Assembly (NCBI GenBank): GCA_023263735.1 | Contig: JALQUQ010000179.1 | Span: 1-5,728 of the forward strand | Direction of reading: 5' to 3' | Length of the DNA stretch: 5,728 nt | Source: Paracoccaceae bacterium | GTDB lineage: Bacteria > Pseudomonadota > Alphaproteobacteria > Rhodobacterales > Rhodobacteraceae | In this document: piece after piece, positions 1-4,340 of the stretch | Layout of the letters: each line of letters starts with the position of its first letter | Position numbering within the stretch: the first letter of the stretch is position 1 | Notes under the pieces: generated by a model | Database searches by the model: none | What the model saw: the letters and a program-made list of their open reading frames with translations, nothing else | Told to the model about the DNA's origin: nothing | Position numbers and translations under genes: made by a program

Positions 1-280
1 GGATGTTCGACGCGGCCTGCGTCGGCACGCCCTTGACGGCGAACAGATCCTTGATCCCCAGCGGGATGCCGCACATCGAGGGCGCATCGCCAGCCTTGAG
101 CCGCGCATCGGCGGCGCGGGCCTGTTCCAGCGCCAATTCCGGCGTCTTGTGCACAAAGGCGTTCAGCGTATCGCCCGCGTCGATGGCCGTCAGGCACGAC
201 ATGGTCAGATCAACGGCCGAAATCTCGCCCTTTTTCAGCGCATCGCGCGCCGCTTCGATTGTCCAGCTGTTCGCGCTCAT
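1..280 (-). CDS. gatA: Asp-tRNA(Asn)/Glu-tRNA(Gln) amidotransferase subunit A, N-terminal part (cut by window edge)
   Basis: This is the amidase subunit of the cytoplasmic GatCAB complex. GatA releases ammonia from glutamine, and the complex uses it to convert Glu-tRNA(Gln) or Asp-tRNA(Asn) to the correctly charged tRNA. Only the first 93 codons are visible; the gene continues beyond position 1. The visible part has the helical N-terminus (MSANSWTIEAARDAL) and the amidase-signature start CGIPLGIKDLF at residues 70-80. Lys77 there is the expected Lys of the Ser-cisSer-Lys triad; both serines lie outside the window. The ATG at 280-278 sits in an ATGA overlap with the gatC stop, and an AAGGTGG stretch inside gatC can serve as ribosome binding site, so the start is well supported. 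The two genes are evidently co-transcribed and translationally coupled. Nothing looks broken in the visible part. Confidence 0.95.
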   Translation of the reverse strand, partial: MSANSWTIEAARDALKKGEISAVDLTMSCLTAIDAGDTLNAFVHKTPELALEQARAADARLKAGDAPSMCGIPLGIKDLFAVKGVPTQAASNI

Positions 281-564
281 TCCACCACCTTCGGCACGGC
301 AAAGAACCCTTCACGCGCGTCGGGCGCGTTCTTCAATACGGCGTCCTGAATGTTGCCATCGGTCACCACATCCTGACGGCGCTTCAGCCGCTGCGGCGTG
401 ACCGAGGTCATCGGCTCGATGCCGGTGACATCCACCTCATTCAATTGCTCCATGAACCCCATGATCGAGGACAGCTTTGCGGAAAGCGCCGGAAGATCGC
501 CGTCTTCAACCCGGATGCGGGCCAGTTTGGCAACCTTGCGGGCGGTGTCGATGTCGATAGACAT
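277..564 (-). CDS. gatC: Asp-tRNA(Asn)/Glu-tRNA(Gln) amidotransferase subunit C
   Basis: This is the small 95-residue subunit that wraps around GatA and stabilises the GatCAB complex in the cytoplasm. The protein starts MSIDIDTARKVAKLARIRVE, the usual GatC opening helix. It has the middle segment GFMEQLNEVDVTGIEPMTSV (residues about 37-56) and ends FFAVPKVVE, the typical GatC tail. The length is normal for the family. The open frame extends to 795 without a stop, but the ATG at 564 is chosen because family homology begins there and the upstream translation resembles nothing. A G-rich run (GGGGGT) about 6 bases before the ATG is the only Shine-Dalgarno candidate. It is the first gene of a gatC-gatA transcript and overlaps gatA by 4 bp. 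It is divergent from the hydrolase gene at 710. gatB is not in the window, which is common in this group. Confidence 0.95.
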   Translation of the reverse strand: MSIDIDTARKVAKLARIRVEDGDLPALSAKLSSIMGFMEQLNEVDVTGIEPMTSVTPQRLKRRQDVVTDGNIQDAVLKNAPDAREGFFAVPKVVE

Positions 565-604
565 GGGCGGACCCCCAGTTCGGTCAGTTTCTTGGAACCC
601 GCCC

Positions 605-633
605 CGTTTAGCCCTACGCCCCCTTGGCCGCAA
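605..633 (-). promoter_or_regulatory. Possible promoter of gatC-gatA
   Basis: On the minus strand TTGCGG (633-628) and TAAACG (610-605) are separated by exactly 17 bases. Transcription would start near 598 and give a leader of about 34 bases before the gatC ATG. The -35 TTG is typical for alphaproteobacterial housekeeping promoters, but the -10 matches the consensus poorly. No equally good pair was found for the divergent hydrolase gene in the same 145-bp spacer. This is a by-eye call. Confidence 0.3.
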
Positions 634-709
634 GGGCAGCCGATAATTTCCCATGGAATCTGTGCGCAAAGGCGCTAGCTTTTCGGAAATTGCCGTAGGG
701 AGACAGAGA

Positions 710-1408
710 ATGCAGATCACCTGGTTGGGACATTCGGGGTTCAGGATCGAAATCGAAGGGGCGGTACTGCTGATTGATCCATGGCTGGCGGGCAATCCCT
801 CCTTTCCGGCCGATCAGCGCGCCAAGGCTTTGGCGGGGGCAACCCATGTGCTTTTGTCACATGCGCATGGGGATCATGCCTCTGACACCGTCGCGATCAG
901 CAAGGAATTGGGGATTGCGGTCGTCTGCGGCCATGAACTGGCAACGTGGCTGGGGGCCGCGCATGGCTGCAAGACGCTTGGGTTTGGCAAGGGGGGCACC
1001 GTTGATCTGAACGGCGCAAAGGTCACGATGGTCAACGCCAGCCATTCCAATTCCATCGACTTTCGCGAAGGCGGGCTGGGGGTTGCCGGGTCAGAAGCCG
1101 GGTTCATGATCGCGGGCGAGGGGCGGACGATCTATTTTGCGGGCGACACGGACATCATGGCCGATATGGATTGGATGGGCGATCTTCACAAACCGGATAT
1201 CGGAATTTTGCCCATCGGCGGCCATTATACCATGGATGGAACGCGGGCGGCCTATGCGTGCCGGCGGTATTTTCGGTTTGACACGGTCATCCCGTGCCAT
1301 TTCAAGACCTTTCCGCTTTTGGCGCAGGACGCAAACGACTTGCGTGCCGGTGTCCCCGTTGGCACCCGCGTGCTGGAGCCCGAGGTCATGGTTCCTGTTG
1401 CGATGTAA
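710..1408 (+). CDS. Metal-dependent hydrolase, UlaG/UPF0173-like metallo-beta-lactamase fold
   Basis: This is a 232-residue predicted cytoplasmic hydrolase binding two metal ions (usually Zn or Mn). Family members include UlaG-type lactonases and many proteins of unknown substrate, so no specific reaction is claimed. Visible motifs, in order, are: the opening MQITWLGHSGFRIE with His8; SHAHGDH at 50-56 (the HxHxDH metal motif, His51, His53, Asp55, His56); His112 in NASHSNS; FAGDTD with Asp146; GGHYTMD with His172; and PCHFKTFP with His197. The metal ligand set therefore appears complete. The frame is open from 653, but the ATG at 710 is preferred because homology starts at MQITWLGH and a good ribosome binding site (TAGGGAGA) lies about 7 bases upstream. 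There is no signal peptide. The gene is divergent from gatC. Its last 23 bases overlap the 3' end of the opposite-strand AlgX-like gene. The family assignment is firm; the substrate is unknown. Confidence 0.9.
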   Translation: MQITWLGHSGFRIEIEGAVLLIDPWLAGNPSFPADQRAKALAGATHVLLSHAHGDHASDTVAISKELGIAVVCGHELATWLGAAHGCKTLGFGKGGTVDLNGAKVTMVNASHSNSIDFREGGLGVAGSEAGFMIAGEGRTIYFAGDTDIMADMDWMGDLHKPDIGILPIGGHYTMDGTRAAYACRRYFRFDTVIPCHFKTFPLLAQDANDLRAGVPVGTRVLEPEVMVPVAM

Positions 1409-2696
1409 GCTGAATGTTGTCGATCAGGGGTTTTGCGGGGCAGGCCGTTGCGGTCACCCGCTTCTCTGACGTGGCTTCGGGCAGGCGCAGGCGGATGTGG
1501 TGCGGCGTCTGCCCGCGCGCGCCTTTCAGGTCTAACGCGATCTTTTGACCAAAGCTGTCGGTTTCTGCGGGAAACAAGGTCAATTGTTCGCCCGTATCGG
1601 TATAGGTCAATTCAACCCCAACCGGGCCGGTTGCGGCGGGAAGCGACAGTTCCAGCCGGTCTTGAAGCGCTAGGCCCAGCGGTCCATCGACCCAATCGGT
1701 CGGCCCGACCATGGTTTGTCGGGTCAGGCGAAAGGCGCTGTCGGTGCAATTCTCCTCCAGCGTGGCCGACAGGGCGCGCAGTGCCGCCAGCGGGCGGGTG
1801 GGGCCGAAAAGATCGCTTGCCTCCCAGATCACCACCGGGGCCGCGCCGGATTTGCGCTGACCCACAAGCGCGAGCAGCCCCCAGACAGACCCAGCCATGC
1901 CCCCCGCGCTTTTGATCGGGGTTGCCAAAACGGCAGACAGGGCCGTGGCCAAGGGGGCCGTGGGCCCGACGCCCTTGGCCGATGCGGCCAACCACAGCGG
2001 GGCGGTATCGTCTTGGGTGCCTGTGACGGTGATCGTGACGGGTGATTTGGCCGGAACCGTTTGCGCACAAAGGCTTGCCGCCAGTTCGCCATAGCGGCCC
2101 ACGGGGGGTGGGTCCGCCGCCGCAATTTCGATAAACTCAGGCTCGGCTTTCAACACGCCCGCCGCCAGCAGACTGCGCAACACCGCCTGCGCCACCGCGA
2201 TGGTGCCGTCATCGGTCAATGCGGGATCGTCGCTGCGATAGAGGTCCATCCCCAGTTTTGCCAACTCATCGGCAAAGCGGGCGACATCGGCAAAAATCGC
2301 GCCGCGCCGCGCCAGATCTTGGGCCGCGCGTTCATAAGCTTGACGGATCGTCTGGGCCCTGTCCTCCGCGATCCCACTTTCCGCCGACAGTGCGCGCGGC
2401 GGTGGCAAGGCCAGCACAACGCGGTGCCCCCGATCCGCAAGGCGTTGCAGAACTTGGTCCAGCAATTCAGATTCGCGATCAGACAGTGGCACAGGCGCGA
2501 CCAGATCCGACGCAGCCCCGATCCATCCGCCCGGAGACGTCACGGTCAATGGGGCCAAAGCACGGGCAGACAGCGGATAGGCCCCCGCATCAGCCAATGC
2601 CGCGCAGGACGGGGATTGCGCAAAACAGGGCGCCGCGATTGGCAAAAACGCCAAGGCGCCAAGAACTGCCCGAAACCCTGCCAAATCTTTGGACAT
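1386..2696 (-). CDS. Exported AlgX/AlgJ-like SGNH-fold protein, probably catalytically inactive
   Basis: This 436-residue protein is predicted to be exported. Residues 1-26 form a signal peptide (hydrophobic core VLGALAFLPIAA, likely cut after PCFA). Landmarks of the alginate O-acetyltransferase AlgX/AlgJ family follow in order: GGWIGAASDL (56-65, compare GWLFLxSDL), VVLALPPPRAL (93-103, compare LVVVPVPPK), LYRSDDPALTDDG (152-164, compare YRxDTHWTPxG), VTGTQDD (224-230, compare VGTSYS), PVVIWEASDLF (287-297, compare VxIWExPER), then a beta-rich C-terminal region of about 110 residues where AlgX has a carbohydrate-binding module. Mature cysteines 31, 210, 317 and 419 are spaced much like the two disulfides I recall for AlgX. 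The expected catalytic His (of DxH) is Pro158 and the expected Ser (of GTS) is Gln228, so acetyltransferase/esterase activity looks lost. Known relatives acetylate exopolysaccharide in the periplasm with an MBOAT partner; none is visible here. Alternative starts are ATG 2705 and GTG 2723; ribosome binding sites are weak for all three. The family call is by motif only. Confidence 0.7.
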   Translation of the reverse strand: MSKDLAGFRAVLGALAFLPIAAPCFAQSPSCAALADAGAYPLSARALAPLTVTSPGGWIGAASDLVAPVPLSDRESELLDQVLQRLADRGHRVVLALPPPRALSAESGIAEDRAQTIRQAYERAAQDLARRGAIFADVARFADELAKLGMDLYRSDDPALTDDGTIAVAQAVLRSLLAAGVLKAEPEFIEIAAADPPPVGRYGELAASLCAQTVPAKSPVTITVTGTQDDTAPLWLAASAKGVGPTAPLATALSAVLATPIKSAGGMAGSVWGLLALVGQRKSGAAPVVIWEASDLFGPTRPLAALRALSATLEENCTDSAFRLTRQTMVGPTDWVDGPLGLALQDRLELSLPAATGPVGVELTYTDTGEQLTLFPAETDSFGQKIALDLKGARGQTPHHIRLRLPEATSEKRVTATACPAKPLIDNIQLTSQQEP

Positions 2697-2782
2697 CACC
2701 CACATCTTCGACACATGGGGCACAGGAGGCGTTCGCCGTGCGAAATCGCCCCAACGGCCCTACCAATCGATATCTTTCGATT

Positions 2783-2811
2783 TAGTTCTGTCAGCCCATA
2801 GATGAAGTCAA
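2783..2811 (-). promoter_or_regulatory. Possible promoter of the AlgX-like gene
   Basis: On the minus strand TTGACT (2811-2806, five of six to TTGACA) is followed after 17 bases by GAACTA (2788-2783), a weak -10. The pair lies between the glpX terminator and the AlgX-like gene and would give a leader of about 80 bases to the ATG at 2696. An inverted repeat (AATCGA/TCGATT, 2765-2782) lies just downstream, across the expected transcription start. Support is the -35 match, the spacing and the location only. Confidence 0.35.
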
Positions 2812-2841
2812 GCGGGCAGGCGCTAATTGTTGGGGTTGTCC

Positions 2842-2879
2842 ACAAAAAACAAGGCCGCGCATCGATCAGATGCACGGCC
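2842..2879 (-). terminator. Rho-independent terminator of glpX
   Basis: Thirty bases beyond the glpX stop, the minus strand reads an 11-bp stem (arms 2879-2869 and 2863-2853) around the 5-base loop TGATC, followed at once by TTGTTTTTTG. The arms are GGCCGTGCATC and GATGCGCGGCC; the single non-Watson-Crick position is a G-U wobble in this orientation but would be an A-C mismatch in plus-strand RNA. The T-tract is also on the glpX side. Both points make this a directional terminator for glpX that separates it from the AlgX-like gene. Confidence 0.9.
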
Positions 2880-2908
2880 GGATCGACCTTGGCTTGGGCC
2901 GCCTCAGA

Positions 2909-3874
2909 TCACTTGACCGGATTGCGATAGACCATGCGGCGCACCGATCCGGTTTTCGACCGCATCAGAATGGTTTCGGCGGTCAGATAGCCGATCTCGC
3001 GCTTGATCCCCGACAGCAGGCTGCCATCGGTGACACCGGTTGCCGCAAAAATCACATCGCCCCGCACCAGATCGTCGCGGGTGTAAACGCGGTCAAAATT
3101 GGTGATGCCGGCCTTGCGGGCGCGGGCGCGTTCGTCATCGTTGCGGAACAGCAGTTTGCCAAAGAACTGCCCGCCCATGCATTTCAGCGCGGCAGCGGCC
3201 AGAACGCCTTCGGGCGCACCACCCGAGCCCATATACATGTCGATCCCCGTCACGTTCGGCTCGGCGCAGTGCATGACCCCCGCGACATCGCCATCGGTGA
3301 TCAGACGGATCGAAGCACCGGTCGAGCGGATTTCCTTGATCAGCTCTTCGTGGCGGGGGCGATCCAGCACGCAGACGGTGATATCTTCGGTCGAGCATCC
3401 CTTGGCGGCGGCCAGCGCCGAAACCCGCTCGGACGGGGTCATCGACATGGTGACCGTGCCGACCTTGAAGCCCGGGCCGATCGCCAGTTTTTCCATATAG
3501 ACGTCGGGCGCATGCAGCAGGGTGCCGCGCGGGGCCATGGCGATCACGGTCAGGGCGTTGGGCATATCCTTGGCGGTCAGCGTCGTGCCTTCCAGCGGGT
3601 CAAGCGCGATGTCCACCTCGGGGCCATTGCCGGTGCCGACCTCTTCGCCAATGAAAAGCATCGGCGCTTCATCGCGTTCGCCTTCGCCGATCACGACCAC
3701 GCCTTTGATATCCAGCATGTTCAATTGGTCACGCATGGCGTTGACGGCGGCTTGGTCTGCGGCCTTTTCATCGCCGCGACCGATCAACCGCGCGCTGGCC
3801 AGCGCCGCGGCCTCGGAAACGCGGGAAAGGCCAAGGGAAAGCAGGCGATCCTGAAACTGGGCGGCGTCGGCCAT
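2909..3874 (-). CDS. glpX: Class II fructose-1,6-bisphosphatase (GlpX)
   Basis: This 321-residue cytoplasmic enzyme removes the 1-phosphate from fructose-1,6-bisphosphate in gluconeogenesis; in autotrophic relatives GlpX-type enzymes also act on sedoheptulose-1,7-bisphosphate in the Calvin cycle. Family motifs are complete: GRGDEKAAD (32-40), VVIGEGERDEAPM (60-72), DIALDPLEGTTL (88-99, metal and phosphate site), LITDGDVAG (191-199), GSGGAPEGVL (216-225) with Glu222, and ATGVTDGSLL (278-287). The expected acidic metal ligands are present, so the enzyme should be active. Length is normal for GlpX. The ATG at 3874 is preceded by AAGGA at 6 bases' distance, a clear ribosome binding site. The gene has its own terminator and a 125-bp upstream gap, so it is probably a single-gene transcript, though no strong terminator separates it from the unit upstream. 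From memory, glpX often sits beside hom and recJ in alphaproteobacteria; neither is adjacent here. No Calvin cycle gene is in the window. Confidence 0.96.
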   Translation of the reverse strand: MADAAQFQDRLLSLGLSRVSEAAALASARLIGRGDEKAADQAAVNAMRDQLNMLDIKGVVVIGEGERDEAPMLFIGEEVGTGNGPEVDIALDPLEGTTLTAKDMPNALTVIAMAPRGTLLHAPDVYMEKLAIGPGFKVGTVTMSMTPSERVSALAAAKGCSTEDITVCVLDRPRHEELIKEIRSTGASIRLITDGDVAGVMHCAEPNVTGIDMYMGSGGAPEGVLAAAALKCMGGQFFGKLLFRNDDERARARKAGITNFDRVYTRDDLVRGDVIFAATGVTDGSLLSGIKREIGYLTAETILMRSKTGSVRRMVYRNPVK

Positions 3875-3897
3875 GGGAAATCCTTTTGAAAAAGCGG

Positions 3898-3935
3898 CTT
3901 ATGGGCGGATTATCGTGCTGGCCCCAAGGGGGCAA
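3898..3935 (-). promoter_or_regulatory. Possible glpX promoter region (two overlapping candidates)
   Basis: In the 125-bp gap upstream of glpX the minus strand offers TTGGGG (3927-3922) with CATAAG (3903-3898) at 18-base spacing. It also offers TTGCCC (3935-3930) with the better -10 GATAAT (3914-3909) but only 15-base spacing. Either would start transcription within about 35 bases of the glpX ATG. The two cannot be told apart by eye. Confidence 0.3.
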
Positions 3936-3999
3936 GGTTGTTGGCGCTAACACCGGCCGATGTCATGAAATTCTCAGGACACCGCGGCTTTGACAGGCA

Positions 4000-4233
4000 T
4001 CAGGGGCCGGATGGCGGCGGATTTTCGGTGTCTGGGCGTTTCTTGAGAGACCGGAACAGGGCCACAGCCCCCCAGATCAGCAGCCCCCCGACCGTGATCG
4101 CCGTCAGCGGGATCAAGATCATTGCAGCATCGCCGGGGTTCCAGCTTAGCGGCAGGAACACCACGCCGCAGCCGCCGATCAAGACCCCGGCCAAGCCAAG
4201 GATCAATCCGATCAGAAAAAGAACGAATTTCAC
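4000..4233 (-). CDS. Small two-helix membrane protein (77 aa), unknown function
   Basis: The 77-residue product MKFVLFLIGLILGLAGVLIG... has two predicted membrane helices, about residues 3-28 and 37-61. A short polar loop (LSWNPGDA) separates them, and a basic then proline-rich tail follows (RSLKKRPDTENPPPSGP). The positive cluster RSLKKR after helix 2 suggests that both ends face the cytoplasm (positive-inside rule). I do not recognise a named family. The start is GTG at 4233, within a GTGA overlap with the stop of the 36-residue gene upstream; a GGGGGGTGA run about 10 bases before it is a plausible ribosome binding site. It is the last gene of the radical SAM cassette, 125 bp before glpX. 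The overlap implies coupled translation and a related role, but no function can be assigned from sequence. The composition, clean helices and junction make it very likely a real gene. Confidence 0.8.
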   Translation of the reverse strand: MKFVLFLIGLILGLAGVLIGGCGVVFLPLSWNPGDAAMILIPLTAITVGGLLIWGAVALFRSLKKRPDTENPPPSGP

Positions 4234-4340
4234 AGCGGTTTTTCACCCCCCGGAAACAGGACATAAAGCACAAACAGCACCAAGCCGAGCTTGATCTTGA
4301 ACCGCCACCATCCAAACCACAGCCGGAACAGAAAAAACAT
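4230..4340 (-). CDS. 36-residue single-helix membrane microprotein, unknown function
   Basis: This is a very short gene that automated callers usually miss. The ATG at 4340-4338 shares its A with the TGA of the radical SAM gene (TGATG), and its own TGA (4232-4230) overlaps the GTG of the 77-residue gene (GTGA). The product begins MFFLFRLWFGWWRFK and continues with a hydrophobic stretch LGLVLFVLYVLF, ending PGGEKPL. It has an aromatic, Trp-rich N-terminus, two basic patches (Arg6; Arg13-Phe-Lys-Ile-Lys), and one probable membrane helix at about residues 16-29. A GGGGGA run about 6 bases before the ATG, inside the radical SAM gene, can act as ribosome binding site. Removing it would leave a roughly 100-base gap in an otherwise seamless operon, which argues that it is real. 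No family is recognised; a membrane subunit or anchor for the radical SAM enzyme is speculation. Confidence 0.65.
   Translation of the reverse strand: MFFLFRLWFGWWRFKIKLGLVLFVLYVLFPGGEKPL

Noticed and set aside
642..647. GATAAT as a -10 element for the plus-strand hydrolase
   Set aside because: The nearest TTG-type -35 (TTGGCC, 624-629) is only 12 bases away, too close for a sigma-70 promoter.
653..709. N-terminal extension of the hydrolase from ATG 653
   Set aside because: The extra 19 residues lie outside the family's homology, and the ATG at 710 has a good ribosome binding site.
2724..2785. Perfect AGGAGG on the plus strand (2724-2729) followed by GTG at 2738
   Set aside because: The frame runs only 15 codons to a TAG and lies in the leader of the opposite-strand gene; there is no evidence of a real peptide.
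2061..2801. Long plus-strand open frame (246 codons) opposite the AlgX-like gene
   Set aside because: The product is Arg/Gln/His-rich without domain character, a usual shadow of GC-rich coding sequence on the other strand.
2836..2844. TTGTCCACA, one base off the DnaA box consensus TTATCCACA
   Set aside because: It is a single near-match with no cluster, no AT-rich region and no replication gene nearby; it overlaps the T-tract side of the glpX terminator.
2870..3889. 339-codon plus-strand open frame opposite glpX
   Set aside because: It is fully antisense to an unambiguous glpX with all motifs; the translation is His/Gly/Arg-rich shadow sequence.
3961..3981. Weak hairpin (TGTC-TGA / TCA-GACA on the minus strand, loop GAATT) after the 77-aa gene, a possible terminator of the radical SAM operon
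   Set aside because: The stem is only 4 + 3 bp with an internal mismatch and no T-tract follows, so termination is not supported; read-through into glpX remains possible.
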